Origin: Paracoccus methylovorus
GTDB taxonomy: Bacteria > Pseudomonadota > Alphaproteobacteria > Rhodobacterales > Rhodobacteraceae
Length of the DNA stretch: 64,000 bases
Assembly (NCBI RefSeq): GCF_016919705.1
Contig: NZ_CP070368.1
Location: 2,107,952-2,171,951 of the forward strand
Direction of reading: 5' to 3'
Made by a program: the position numbers and the translations under genes. The notes under the pieces are model-generated. The model worked only from the letters and a program-made list of their open reading frames with translations. It had not been told where the DNA came from and made no database searches. Of the stretch, positions 25,796-35,673 are shown in pieces. Within the stretch, counting starts at the first letter, position 1. Every line of letters starts with the position of its first letter.

Positions 25796-26427
25796 TTCAG
25801 CTCATCCGCCGAGCGGATGACCTTGCCCAGCAAGCCATAGTCCAGCGCCTCTTGCGTATTCAGCCAGAAATCGCGCTGGGTGTCCTTTTCGATCCGCTCG
25901 ACCGGCTGGCCGGTGGCATCGGCAAAGATCTGGTTCAGCCGGTCGCGCATCAGGCGGACCTGTTCGGCCTGGATCATCATGTCGGTCGAGGTGCCGCCGA
26001 TCCCGCCGGAGGGCTGATGGATCAGGAAGCGGGTATTGGGCAGGCAGTAACGGTTTTCCCGTTCCGCGCCGACAAAGATCAACGCCCCGGCCGAGGCGAC
26101 CCAGCCCGAACCGATGGTGCGCACGGTCGGACGGATGAACTTGATAACGTCATGGATCATGTCGCCGGATTCGACATGCCCACCGGGCGAGGAAATCAGC
26201 ATGTTGATCGGGGCGTCGCTATCCTCGGCCAAGGCCAGCAGGTGCGCCACGGTGCGCTGCGCCAGCTTGTCGGTGATCGGGCCCGCGACGATCACCGTGC
26301 GCGATTTGAAATACAGCTTGCCGATCTTGTCACCCTCGGGCAGGCCGAGCCCTTCGTCCTTCGACCCCTCCTGGTGGCGCTCGTCTTCATCGTCGTCATC
26401 GTCGTCCAGGTGGAAATGCTTTGCCAT
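25792..26427 (-). CDS. ClpP-like serine peptidase with acidic N-terminus
   Basis: 211 residues from ATG 26427 (AAGGA upstream). The ClpP triad is complete: Ser112 in GWVASAGAL, His137 in FLIHQPSG and Asp186 in DTQRDFW. The N-terminus has a run of six aspartates (HLDDDDDDEDE) and a charged linker to about residue 35, unlike the processed N-terminus of the main ClpP. It lies between flhA and the GNAT gene in the formaldehyde operon, without clpX. It is probably a paralogue, with the housekeeping clpP elsewhere; its partner ATPase is unknown. Confidence 0.88.
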   Translation of the reverse strand: MAKHFHLDDDDDDEDERHQEGSKDEGLGLPEGDKIGKLYFKSRTVIVAGPITDKLAQRTVAHLLALAEDSDAPINMLISSPGGHVESGDMIHDVIKFIRPTVRTIGSGWVASAGALIFVGAERENRYCLPNTRFLIHQPSGGIGGTSTDMMIQAEQVRLMRDRLNQIFADATGQPVERIEKDTQRDFWLNTQEALDYGLLGKVIRSADELK

Positions 26428-26502
26428 GATCGGTCCTTTCATGTTGACGGCGGGTCCGGTCGCCCGCCCCCGCCGTCCTTTTAACTAAGCAGCCGTTGAC
26501 GA

Positions 26503-27630
<1,128 letters not shown>

Positions 27631-27730
27631 AGTCTGTTCTCCTTCATCACGGCCCGGGGCCCGTTGTTCTTGTCATGGCCTCGGGGGCCGGTAAACCGAC
27701 CCCCGCTTGTTGTCGTGATCTGCCGGACGC

Positions 27731-28315
27731 TCAGGCCGCAAGAGCGCCGGAGCGTTTGGCGATATGAGTGGCGATCGCATCCATAAGCGGCGGCGAAAGC
27801 GCATCATAGGGTTCCAGCCCCAGTTCGCGCAATCTGGCGCGGATCGCATCCATGCGGCTGGGATCGACCCCCGATTCGATGATCGAGCTGACGAATGCCG
27901 CAAATTCCGGCGCCGACCAGCCGCCTTCGTCGGACAGTTCGGTATGAACGAAGTCCAGCCCGTAGAACGGATGATCCTTGTTCTCGATCCGGCCATACAT
28001 GTGCACGCCGCAATCCCGGCAGCGATGGCGCTGGATCGGGGCCTCGGCATTCACCACCGCAAGCTTCTCGGCGCCTTCCAGCACCTCGATCGCGTCGCGG
28101 CCTACGACCGCCACCTGCGAAAAGATCGCCCCTTCGGGCTTCCAGCACTTGGTGCAGCCGCAGACATGGTTATGCGCAGTCTGCGCGCGGACCGCGACGC
28201 GGACCGGATTGGTGCTGCACTTGCAATGCAGCGTGCCGCCCGAAAACCCGGGTGTGGCCGGCTTGATGCCGTTGTCGACTGCAGGATGAATTTTCACCCC
28301 TGATGTATCCACCAT
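27731..28315 (-). CDS. gfa: glutathione-dependent formaldehyde-activating enzyme
   Basis: 194 residues. Zinc-binding cysteines are seen in [21 protein letters not shown] and [12 protein letters not shown], the classic Gfa set. The enzyme speeds formation of S-hydroxymethylglutathione, the substrate of FlhA directly downstream. Gfa was first described in Paracoccus denitrificans next to flhA. This is a separate protein from the Gfa-family gene at 58120. Confidence 0.96.
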   Translation of the reverse strand: MVDTSGVKIHPAVDNGIKPATPGFSGGTLHCKCSTNPVRVAVRAQTAHNHVCGCTKCWKPEGAIFSQVAVVGRDAIEVLEGAEKLAVVNAEAPIQRHRCRDCGVHMYGRIENKDHPFYGLDFVHTELSDEGGWSAPEFAAFVSSIIESGVDPSRMDAIRARLRELGLEPYDALSPPLMDAIATHIAKRSGALAA

Positions 28316-28406
28316 TGTCCAAATCCTCCCCTCGGACCCATGGGACGAAGGTTCGCCCCATGGCGGGGTCGGAACAAGTGGGCAAAAGGTTGTATTCCGG
28401 GGCTGC

Positions 28407-28760
28407 TCAGGCCTCGGGGCGGGTCACCAGCCATGCGGCAATGCCGGCACAGGTCAGCGCCTGTGCGGCGATGAACCGCGGATCAAGCCCCAGCCAGATC
28501 GCCCAGCCGACACCGACCGTCATGCCGGTGACGGCCCATATCTTTGCATTACGGCTGATGATACCGCGTTTGCGCCATGCCCGGATCGGGGGGCCGAACT
28601 TGGGATGGCGCATGATGCGCGCGCCCAATCGGGGCGATGAGCGCATAAAGGCCCAGACCGCCAGCAGCAGGAAAGGCACGGTCGGCAGGACCGGCAGAAA
28701 CACCCCGACTCCCCCCAGCATCAGAGACAGCCAACCGATCGAGAGCCACAGATACCGCAT
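28407..28760 (-). CDS. YbaN/DUF454 small membrane protein
   Basis: 117 residues with two hydrophobic helical regions ([29 protein letters not shown] and a C-terminal pair around [17 protein letters not shown]). The motif [10 protein letters not shown] with FMRSSPRL is typical of DUF454 inner-membrane proteins. The function is not established. ATG 28760 lies one base after the hemW stop (TAAGATG), so it is the last gene of the rph-rdgB-ridA-hemW run. Confidence 0.82.
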   Translation of the reverse strand: MRYLWLSIGWLSLMLGGVGVFLPVLPTVPFLLLAVWAFMRSSPRLGARIMRHPKFGPPIRAWRKRGIISRNAKIWAVTGMTVGVGWAIWLGLDPRFIAAQALTCAGIAAWLVTRPEA

Positions 28761-28761
28761 C

Positions 28762-29958
28762 TTATTCCGCCAGTTCACGCAGGATCGCATTCAGCACCGG
28801 GCGCCCCGCAGGTGTCGCGGCCAGCCGATCCCCGCTGAGCGAGACAAGCCCCAGTTCGACCAGATGCGCCATCCTGTCCCGGGGCAGTTGCGCACCAAAG
28901 GCCAGATAGCGGGGGATATCCAGCCCCTCGGCCAGCCGCAGGGACATCAGCAGATACTCCAGCGCACGGTCGGACAGGTTCAGCATCTCGCGACCACTAT
29001 CGCCGTTGCCCCCCGCCTCGACCGCCTCAAGCCACGCTCCGGGGGCGGTATGCGCCTCGGTCGCCCAGCGGCCCGAGGGCAGCGTCAGCCGGCCATGCGC
29101 ACCGGGTCCCACGGCCCCCCAATCCCCCTGCCGCCAATAGACCAGGTTGTGCAGGCTTTCGGCACCGGGCCGGGCATGGTTCGAGATCTCGTAAGTGGGC
29201 ATGCCGGCCGCCGCGCAGATTTCCTGCGTATCAAGATACATATCCGCAGACAGGTCGTCATCGGGCAGGCCCCTGAGCCCGCCTTTGGCATGACGAGCGC
29301 CAAAGGCGGTGCCGGGTTCGATGGTCAGTTGATAGGCCGACAGGTGATCGACGGCCATGCCGAGCGCCTCGGACAGTTCGCGCCGCCAATGCGCGCGATC
29401 CTGATCCTGCCGCGCATAGATCAGGTCAAAGCTGACACGCGTGAAACAATCCCGCGCGATGTCGAAGGCCGCTCGGGCCTCGGCAACCGAATGCATGCGC
29501 CCAAGGCGGCGCAGATCGTCGTCGCTCAGCGCCTGCACGCCCATCGACACACGGTTGACGCCCGCGTCGGCATAGGCGCGAAAGCGGCCCATCTCGACGC
29601 TGGTCGGGTTGGCCTCAAGCGTGATCTCGATGTTATTGGCAAAGGGCCATTCTGCCCGCGCGGCCTCGATCACGCCGGCCACGGTTTCCGGCGCCATCAG
29701 ACTGGGCGTGCCGCCGCCGAAAAAGATGCTGCTGAGCACCCGCCCCGGGGTTTCACGCCCCAGCCGCGCGATTTCGCTGCGATAGGCGGCCAGCCAGCGG
29801 CTTTGGTCGATCACCGCCGCGACATGGCTGTTGAAATCGCAATAGGGACATTTCGCGGCACAGAACGGCCAATGCAGGTAAAGCCCGAAACCGCCCGCCC
29901 GCCAGTCTTGGGCAAGAGGCGCAGTGCTGGCGGTGGGGGCTGACATGCGCTGGTTCAT
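28762..29958 (-). CDS. hemW: radical SAM haem chaperone/coproporphyrinogen oxidase-like HemW
   Basis: 398 residues. The radical SAM cluster is Cys33, Cys37 and Cys40 in CAAKCPYCDF, preceded by LYLHWPFC. GGGTPSL, VSMGVQALSDDDL and the C-terminal HemN domain with YLLMSLRLAEGLD identify the HemW branch, which binds haem rather than oxidising coproporphyrinogen in studied bacteria. ATG 29958 overlaps the ridA stop; ATG 29946 is an alternative. Confidence 0.92.
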   Translation of the reverse strand: MNQRMSAPTASTAPLAQDWRAGGFGLYLHWPFCAAKCPYCDFNSHVAAVIDQSRWLAAYRSEIARLGRETPGRVLSSIFFGGGTPSLMAPETVAGVIEAARAEWPFANNIEITLEANPTSVEMGRFRAYADAGVNRVSMGVQALSDDDLRRLGRMHSVAEARAAFDIARDCFTRVSFDLIYARQDQDRAHWRRELSEALGMAVDHLSAYQLTIEPGTAFGARHAKGGLRGLPDDDLSADMYLDTQEICAAAGMPTYEISNHARPGAESLHNLVYWRQGDWGAVGPGAHGRLTLPSGRWATEAHTAPGAWLEAVEAGGNGDSGREMLNLSDRALEYLLMSLRLAEGLDIPRYLAFGAQLPRDRMAHLVELGLVSLSGDRLAATPAGRPVLNAILRELAE

Positions 29959-30329
29959 TCCCGAAAAGCGGTCACTTCAATCTCGACCTTCATTTCGGGT
30001 CTGATAAGCCCCGCGACAACCATGGTGGCGGCAGGTAACGCATCCTTCATCGCCTCGCCCAGCACCGGGGCGATCTCATCGACCAATGCCGGGTCGATGA
30101 TGGTGTATTGCACCCGCACGATATCGGCGGGCGCAAAACCGGCCTCGGCCAGCGTTGCGAAGATGGTGGAAAACGCATTCCGTGCCTGCTCGGCCGGACT
30201 GTCGGGCATCTTCATCGCCGCGTAATCGTAGCCCGTGGTGCCCGAAACGAAGCACCACGGCCCCTTGACGACCGCGCGGCTGTAACCCAGCGCGGATTCG
30301 AATGGCGAGCCGGTGGATATCCTACGCAA
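29955..30329 (-). CDS. RidA family deaminase/endoribonuclease-like protein
   Basis: 124 residues if it starts at TTG 30329, six bases upstream of the rdgB stop codon, with GGAG nine bases upstream. No suitable ATG exists before the conserved part begins. The family core is present: LGYSRAVVKGPWCFVSGTTGYD, ARNAFSTIFATLAEAGF, VRVQYTI and the end VEIEVTAF. RidA proteins hydrolyse reactive imines from PLP enzymes, though the RidA subgroup here is unclear. Confidence 0.8.
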   Translation of the reverse strand: MRRISTGSPFESALGYSRAVVKGPWCFVSGTTGYDYAAMKMPDSPAEQARNAFSTIFATLAEAGFAPADIVRVQYTIIDPALVDEIAPVLGEAMKDALPAATMVVAGLIRPEMKVEIEVTAFRE

Positions 30330-30927
30330 AGAGCGTCTCCAACTTGCGAAAGGCGCGGGCGCGGTGGCTGATGGCGTTCTTTTGCTCGGGCAGCATTTCG
30401 GCATAGGTGACGTCATGGCCGTCCGGCACGAAGATCGGGTCATAGCCATGGCCCTGCACACCGCGCGGCGGCCAGACCAGCCGGCCGGGGGCCACACCCT
30501 CGAATATCTCTTCATGGCCGTCGGGCCACAACAGGATCAGCGTGGCGCGGAACTGGGCGGTGCGCGGCTCGGCAACGCCCCTGGCTTCCAGTTCGGTCCA
30601 GGTGCGGGTCATGGCCTGCATGAAGTCGCGCCCCTGCGGCGTCTCGGCCCAATCGGCAGTATAGACGCCCGGGGCGCCGTCCAGCCCGTCCACGGTAATG
30701 CCGCTATCATCCGCCAGAACCGGCAGACCGGTCGCCTGCATCGCAGCGCGCGCCTTGATGCGGGCGTTGCCGATAAAGCTGTCCTCGGTCTCGGCCGGCT
30801 CGGGCAAGCCCATCTCTCCGGCGCTGGTCACCTCGATGCCGTGGGGGGCCATCATGGCGCGGATTTCGTCCAGCTTGCCCTTGTTGTGCGTCGCGACCAG
30901 CAGCTTTTTTTCCGTCAGCTTGCGCAT
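30322..30927 (-). CDS. rdgB: XTP/dITP diphosphatase
   Basis: 201 residues. [53 protein letters not shown] and [12 protein letters not shown] are signatures of the HAM1/RdgB family, which removes non-canonical purine triphosphates. It overlaps the rph gene end by 13 bases and runs into ridA. Confidence 0.96.
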   Translation of the reverse strand: MRKLTEKKLLVATHNKGKLDEIRAMMAPHGIEVTSAGEMGLPEPAETEDSFIGNARIKARAAMQATGLPVLADDSGITVDGLDGAPGVYTADWAETPQGRDFMQAMTRTWTELEARGVAEPRTAQFRATLILLWPDGHEEIFEGVAPGRLVWPPRGVQGHGYDPIFVPDGHDVTYAEMLPEQKNAISHRARAFRKLETLFA

Positions 30928-31637
30928 TCAACAGCCTCGTTCTGGGCGCGGACCAGTTCCGCGATGCCGGCTTCGGCCAGATCCAACAACTGGTTCATCT
31001 CGGGGCGCGAGAAGGTGGCGCCCTCGGCCGACATCTGCACCTCGATCAGCCGCCCTGCCCCGGTCATGATGAAATTGCCATCCGTGCCGGCCTCGCTGTC
31101 CTCGGCATAGTCGAGATCAAGGATCGGCTGGCCGGCATAGATGCCACAGGACACTGCTGCCACATGGTCCATGATCGGGTCGGTGGTGATGATTCCGGCC
31201 TTCAGCAGCTTGTTCACCGCCAAGCGCAGCGCCACCCAGCCGCCGGTGATCGAGGCGCAGCGGGTGCCGCCATCGGCTTGGATCACGTCGCAGTCGATGA
31301 CGATCTGCCGCTCGCCCAGGGCACGGCGATCCACGCCGGCGCGCAGGGCCCGACCGATCAGGCGCTGGATTTCCTGCGTGCGGCCGGATTGCTTGCCCGC
31401 CGCAGCCTCGCGCCGATTGCGGCTGTTCGTCGCCCGGGGCAGCATGCCATACTCGGCCGTCACCCAGCCTTGGCCAGACCCCTTGAGAAAGGGCGGCGCC
31501 TTTTCCTCGATCGAGGCCGAACAAAGCACGCGCGTATCGCCGCAGGAAATCAGGCAAGAGCCCTCGGCATGGCGCATGATCCCCGTTTCGATTGAAATCG
31601 GGCGCATATCACTTAAATTCCGGCCAGAGGGACGCAT
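30915..31637 (-). CDS. rph: ribonuclease PH
   Basis: 240 residues. [71 protein letters not shown] and [20 protein letters not shown] match the phosphorolytic 3' exonuclease that trims tRNA. ATG 31637 is divergent from hrcA; the 79-base gap must hold both promoters. Confidence 0.97.
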   Translation of the reverse strand: MRPSGRNLSDMRPISIETGIMRHAEGSCLISCGDTRVLCSASIEEKAPPFLKGSGQGWVTAEYGMLPRATNSRNRREAAAGKQSGRTQEIQRLIGRALRAGVDRRALGERQIVIDCDVIQADGGTRCASITGGWVALRLAVNKLLKAGIITTDPIMDHVAAVSCGIYAGQPILDLDYAEDSEAGTDGNFIMTGAGRLIEVQMSAEGATFSRPEMNQLLDLAEAGIAELVRAQNEAVECAS

Positions 31638-31716
31638 CTTTCATTCCTTTCGGGGGTTTTGCCGTCCAGATACAGGTCCGAAGCCCTTGACCGCAACCCG
31701 TGAATGTCCAGACAAA

Positions 31717-32778
31717 ATGCCAATACCTGAAACCGCGCTGCTTTCCGATCTCAACGACCGCTCACGCGAAGTCTTTCGGCGCGTGGTCGAAACCTATCTT
31801 GCGACCGGCGATCCCGTCGGCTCGCGCACCCTGACACGCGAACTGTCCGAAAAGCTCAGCGCCGCCACCATCCGCAATGTAATGCAGGATCTGGAACTGC
31901 TGGGCCTGCTGGATCACCCGCATATCTCGGCCGGGCGCATGCCAACGCAACTGGGGCTGCGGTTGTTCGTGGACGGCCTGATGGAGGCGGGACCCGTCTC
32001 GGCCAGCGACCGCGAGATGATCGACGAAACGCTCGGCGACGACAGCCGCGATACCGGCACCATGCTGGACCGGGTCAGCACCGCGCTGTCGGCATTGACC
32101 CACGGAGCATCACTGGTGCTGATGCCCAAGCAGGAAGCGCCCGTTCGCCATATCGAATTCGTCAGCCTTGCCCCGGATCGGGCACTGGTCGTGCTGGTCT
32201 TTGCCGATGGCCGGGTCGAAAACCGCGTCTTCAATCCCCCGCCCGGCCACACCGCCAGTTCGATGCGCGAGGCGGCAAACTTTCTGAACGCCGTGGCCGA
32301 AGGTCGCACCCTCGCCGAACTGCGGCGCAGCGTCGCACATGAGATCGAGGCAAGCCGGCAAAAACTGGACAGCATGGCGGCTGTGCTGATTTCCTCGGGT
32401 TTGGCCCTGTGGGAGGGGGAAAGCAGCGATCCCCGGCTTATCGTGCGCGGTCGCGCCAATCTTTTAGAGCATGAACTGGCCGATCTGGATCGAATCCGCA
32501 CCCTTTTCGACGATTTGGAACGCAAGCGCGACATCGCGGAATTCCTGGAGCTTGCCGAACAGGGCGAAGGGGTGCGCATTTTCATCGGCTCCGAGAACAA
32601 GCTTTTTTCACTTTCCGGTTCCTCTCTCGTAGTTTCACCCTATATGAATGCCGACCGAAAGATTGTTGGCGCGGTCGGCGTCATCGGTCCGACGCGGCTG
32701 AACTATGGCCGCATCGTGCCGATCGTGGATTATACTGCGCAGCTTGTCGGCCGGTTAATCTCTGGCCGGAAAGGATGA
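31717..32778 (+). CDS. hrcA: heat-inducible transcription repressor HrcA
   Basis: 353 residues. The winged-helix N-terminus has ETYLATGDPVGSRTLT and SAATIRNVMQDLELLGLL with HISAGRMPT. The C-terminus shows VVSPYMNADRKIVGAVGVIGPTRLNYGRIVPIVDYTAQ. HrcA represses chaperone genes through the CIRCE element. No CIRCE inverted repeat is visible upstream of hrcA or grpE here. ATG 31717 lacks a strong ribosome site. Confidence 0.95.
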   Translation: MPIPETALLSDLNDRSREVFRRVVETYLATGDPVGSRTLTRELSEKLSAATIRNVMQDLELLGLLDHPHISAGRMPTQLGLRLFVDGLMEAGPVSASDREMIDETLGDDSRDTGTMLDRVSTALSALTHGASLVLMPKQEAPVRHIEFVSLAPDRALVVLVFADGRVENRVFNPPPGHTASSMREAANFLNAVAEGRTLAELRRSVAHEIEASRQKLDSMAAVLISSGLALWEGESSDPRLIVRGRANLLEHELADLDRIRTLFDDLERKRDIAEFLELAEQGEGVRIFIGSENKLFSLSGSSLVVSPYMNADRKIVGAVGVIGPTRLNYGRIVPIVDYTAQLVGRLISGRKG

Positions 32779-32785
32779 TGAGGAC

Positions 32786-33328
32786 ATGACGAACGAAAAC
32801 CCGAACGGCAGCCCGCTGGATGAGGAAATCATCGACCCTCTGGCCGATGACATGCCCTCGCCCGATGTCGAGGCGCTGGTCGCCGAACGGGACGAATATC
32901 GCGACCGCTTCATGCGCGCGCTGGCCGATGCCGAAAACGCCCGCAAGCGCGCCGAAAAGGACCGCCGCGACGCGGAACAATATGGCGGCTCGCGCCTGGC
33001 GCGCGACCTGCTGCCGGTTCATGACGCGCTGACCCGCGCACTGGACGCAGCAGGTGATGAGCAGCGCGAGGCCGCAGCCGCCCTGATCGAAGGTGTCGAA
33101 CTGACCCTGCGCGAATTGAACAATGTTTTCGCCAAGCACGGCATCAGGGTCATCACCCCCGCCATAGGCGAGAAATTCGATCCGCAGCAGCATGAAGCCA
33201 TGTTCGAAGCGCCCGTTCCAGGTACGAAAGCCGGGAATATCATCCAGGTCATGGACAACGGCTTTATTCTGCACGACCGGCTGCTGCGTCCTGCAAAGGT
33301 CGGTGTCAGTTCGACCCCGGCAAGCTGA
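32786..33328 (+). CDS. grpE: nucleotide exchange factor GrpE
   Basis: 180 residues. An acidic N-terminus leads into a long helix (VAERDEYRDRFMRALADAENARKRAEKD). The head domain follows: LLPVHDALTRALDAA, GVELTLRELNNVFAKHGI and FDPQQHEAMFE. It releases ADP from DnaK. It follows hrcA after seven bases; dnaK and dnaJ are not in the window. A strong terminator follows. Confidence 0.96.
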   Translation: MTNENPNGSPLDEEIIDPLADDMPSPDVEALVAERDEYRDRFMRALADAENARKRAEKDRRDAEQYGGSRLARDLLPVHDALTRALDAAGDEQREAAAALIEGVELTLRELNNVFAKHGIRVITPAIGEKFDPQQHEAMFEAPVPGTKAGNIIQVMDNGFILHDRLLRPAKVGVSSTPAS

Positions 33329-33350
33329 TTTTACGACACCTAAAGACAGG

Positions 33351-33381
33351 AAAACCCCGGAGCCATCCTCCGGGGTTTTTT
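33351..33381 (+). terminator. intrinsic terminator after grpE
   Basis: CCCCGGAG-CCATC-CTCCGGGG is an eight-base stem flanked by AAAA and TTTTTT, 22 bases after the grpE stop. The flanking A run also makes it usable for leftward transcription from parB. Confidence 0.9.
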
Positions 33382-33395
33382 AGTTTTCAGCTGAT

Positions 33396-33424
33396 CTAGT
33401 ATATTTCTTCTATATTTATACTAG
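33396..33424. repeat. AT-rich inverted repeat next to parB end
   Basis: CTAGTATA and TATACTAG form an eight-base inverted repeat around a 13-base A/T spacer. The surrounding 60 bases are far richer in A/T than the rest of the window. It lies 10 bases beyond the parB stop. It may be a second hairpin of the terminator region. Confidence 0.6.
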
Positions 33425-33434
33425 ATATAGTGTC

Positions 33435-34313
33435 TTAGCTGCCTGCCAGTATCTGGCATAGCCGGTCCAATTGGTCCAGATCGCGATAGGTAACGACGAC
33501 CTGCCCCCCCTCTGTCCCGGAATGGTTGATCGCAACTCTCATCTTGAGATGGGCGGTCAAATCCCCCTCTAGCGCGCGTGTGTCGGCGTCTTTTTCCTGC
33601 TTTACGCTTTTGCTTTTTTGCGCCTTTGGACCTTCGGCCTGACGACGCACCAATTCCTCGGTCTCGCGGACAGAAAGGTTCTTGTCGATCACCTTGCGCG
33701 CCAACTCGACAGCATTCGTGGCAGTAACTAAGGCCCGGGCATGGCCCGCCGTCAGCTTGCCTTCCTTGAGCCAAGCTTGCACCTGATCGGGCAAATTCAG
33801 CAACCGAAGCAGGTTGGCGATGTGGCTGCGACTTTTGTTCAGCGCATCGGCCAGCCTTTCCTGGGTATGGCCAAAGCGATCCATGAGTTGGCGGTACGAG
33901 GCCGCCTCTTCAATCGCATTCAAATCCGCGCGTTGAATATTCTCAACGATAGCAACTTCCAGCACTTCGGTGTCGCTAAGCTCACGAACGATAACCGGGA
34001 CTTCATGAAGCTGGGCAATTTGCGCAGCACGCCAGCGGCGCTCGCCCGCGACGATCTGATACAAACCACGATCCGTCGGATGCGGCCGAACGATCAGCGG
34101 CTGCAACATGCCCCGGGTCTTGAGCGAATCAGCAAGCTCTTGCAGCGCCTCGGCCGCAAAACTGCGCCTAGGCTGGTCGGGATTCGGCGTCAGTTGCTCA
34201 ACCGGAAGGATCTGCCGTGGCGCGGGGCGCTCTGAGGGGATCAGATCCACATCCGCCATCAAGGCCGAGAGTCCACGGCCCAGACCGCGCTTTTCAAGCT
34301 TGTTCTCTACCAT
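33435..34313 (-). CDS. parB: chromosome partitioning protein ParB
   Basis: 292 residues. LGRGLSALM at the N-terminus, ENP-type box PNPDQPRRSF, CTPase motifs IVAGERRWRAAQIA and EVAIVENIQRADLN, and the helix-turn-helix FGHTQERLADALNKSRSHIANLLRLL. It binds the two parS sites found at 35653 and 37525 and acts with ParA in origin segregation. It lies nine bases after parA. Confidence 0.97.
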   Translation of the reverse strand: MVENKLEKRGLGRGLSALMADVDLIPSERPAPRQILPVEQLTPNPDQPRRSFAAEALQELADSLKTRGMLQPLIVRPHPTDRGLYQIVAGERRWRAAQIAQLHEVPVIVRELSDTEVLEVAIVENIQRADLNAIEEAASYRQLMDRFGHTQERLADALNKSRSHIANLLRLLNLPDQVQAWLKEGKLTAGHARALVTATNAVELARKVIDKNLSVRETEELVRRQAEGPKAQKSKSVKQEKDADTRALEGDLTAHLKMRVAINHSGTEGGQVVVTYRDLDQLDRLCQILAGS

Positions 34314-34322
34314 GATTCCTCC

Positions 34323-35099
34323 TCAGGCGGTCGCAAGTTGACGGGAAAGAAACTCGGTTGCCAGCTCGCGATAGGCGTGGCTTCCCTTGGAGTTCGGATC
34401 GTATTGCAGCACCGGCATGGCATGTGACGGTGCCTCGGACAGCCGCACATTCCGCGGAATTACGGTTCGATAGACCAAACCAGAAAGCGTGCTGCGCGCA
34501 TCCGCCTCAACCTGCTGCGATAGATTATTCCGATTATCGGACATCGTCAGCAACACACCTTCAATCCGCAGGTCCGGATTGGCTGTCTGACGCACCTCAC
34601 GCACCGTCATGAGCAATTGCGAAAGTCCTTCAAGCGCATAAAATTCCGCTTGCAGCGGCACAAGAACGCTGTCCGAAGCCACCATGGCATTGACGGTCAA
34701 AAGACCAAGCGCAGGTGGGCAGTCGATAAGAATATAATCGAATTCTGAAGGAGTTGTGAGCTTTCGGCGCAGAAACTGGGTCCGGCCGGGCCGATTGGAG
34801 AGTTCGAAATCAGCGGAAGCGAGATCACGATTCGACGGCACGATCCGCAGGTTAGCGATGGCGGTATCGCGCAGGGTTTCCTGCAATGCATGCTCACCAG
34901 TCAGTAGATCATATGAGGTAAGCTCGCGCTCCTCGAGCGGCACACCCAGACCGGTCGAGGCGTTTCCTTGCGGATCCAGGTCTATGATGGCGACCCGCTG
35001 GCCTTGCTCGGCCAGAGCCGCGCCCAGGTTGATTGCCGTGGTGGTCTTGCCGACCCCGCCCTTCTGGTTTGCTACAGCGATAATGCGTGTGTCATGCAT
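34323..35099 (-). CDS. parA: chromosome partitioning ATPase ParA
   Basis: 258 residues with the deviant Walker A VANQKGGVGKTTTAINLG, LDPQGNASTGLG and DYILIDCPPALGLLTVNA. It is a chromosomal (short) ParA without an N-terminal DNA-binding extension. ATG 35099 lies eight bases inside the end of rsmG. Confidence 0.97.
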   Translation of the reverse strand: MHDTRIIAVANQKGGVGKTTTAINLGAALAEQGQRVAIIDLDPQGNASTGLGVPLEERELTSYDLLTGEHALQETLRDTAIANLRIVPSNRDLASADFELSNRPGRTQFLRRKLTTPSEFDYILIDCPPALGLLTVNAMVASDSVLVPLQAEFYALEGLSQLLMTVREVRQTANPDLRIEGVLLTMSDNRNNLSQQVEADARSTLSGLVYRTVIPRNVRLSEAPSHAMPVLQYDPNSKGSHAYRELATEFLSRQLATA

Positions 35100-35673
35100 G
35101 GCGGATTCCCGTAATTTCCAGAATTGCCGCGTCAGGATCTGTCGCGCTTTTGTGGGCTTTCAGATTGAATTTCCAATCGAGTTGCGCCTGAGAAACCTCG
35201 GCCTGCCAGTTACGGCCTTTCATCAGCCATGCCGTTCCAGAGGGGCTCAGGTGCCGCTCCACATATGCCATGAGCTGAGGAAGCGGGGCAAGTGCCCTTG
35301 CGCTGATATTGGCGGCATCAAGCCGATTTGCCGTCTCAATCCGCTCGCAAAGCACTTTCGTGCGCATCAAACCCAACTCTCGTATGGCATTTCGCAAAAA
35401 GGCAGCCTTCCGCTGGTCGCTTTCCACCATGATTATTTCCAGATCGGGTCTTCTTATGGCAACAACGATGCCCGGCAGGCCCCCGCCGCTTCCCAGATCC
35501 ACCCAACTCCCTCGCGCGTTTTCGGCCGCCTCGGCAAGGTGCAGGCTATCCTTGATATGGCGAGTTTCGATTTGATCAATCGTGGACATCGCGACCAAAT
35601 TGATCGCGGGATTCCATTTTCGCAATAATGCAGCATATGCGGCAAGCTGCTCTGTTTCACGTGAAACACTCAT
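35092..35673 (-). CDS. rsmG: 16S rRNA m7G527 methyltransferase RsmG
   Basis: 193 residues. WNPAINLVAMSTIDQIETRHIKDSLHLAE and the SAM loop WVDLGSGGGLPGIVVAI are diagnostic. The first codons (MSVSRET) contain a parS site, so DNA function constrains the N-terminal peptide. The start codon overlaps the mnmG stop by one base. Confidence 0.95.
   Translation of the reverse strand: MSVSRETEQLAAYAALLRKWNPAINLVAMSTIDQIETRHIKDSLHLAEAAENARGSWVDLGSGGGLPGIVVAIRRPDLEIIMVESDQRKAAFLRNAIRELGLMRTKVLCERIETANRLDAANISARALAPLPQLMAYVERHLSPSGTAWLMKGRNWQAEVSQAQLDWKFNLKAHKSATDPDAAILEITGIRHA
35653..35668. promoter_or_regulatory. parS site 1 (ParB binding)
   Basis: TGTTTCACGTGAAACA is a perfect 16-base palindrome identical to the canonical chromosomal parS. 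It covers codons 2-7 of rsmG. Confidence 0.95.

Noticed and set aside
31638..31716. CIRCE element expected near hrcA
   Set aside because: I looked for the TTAGCACTC inverted repeat between rph and hrcA and before grpE and found none.
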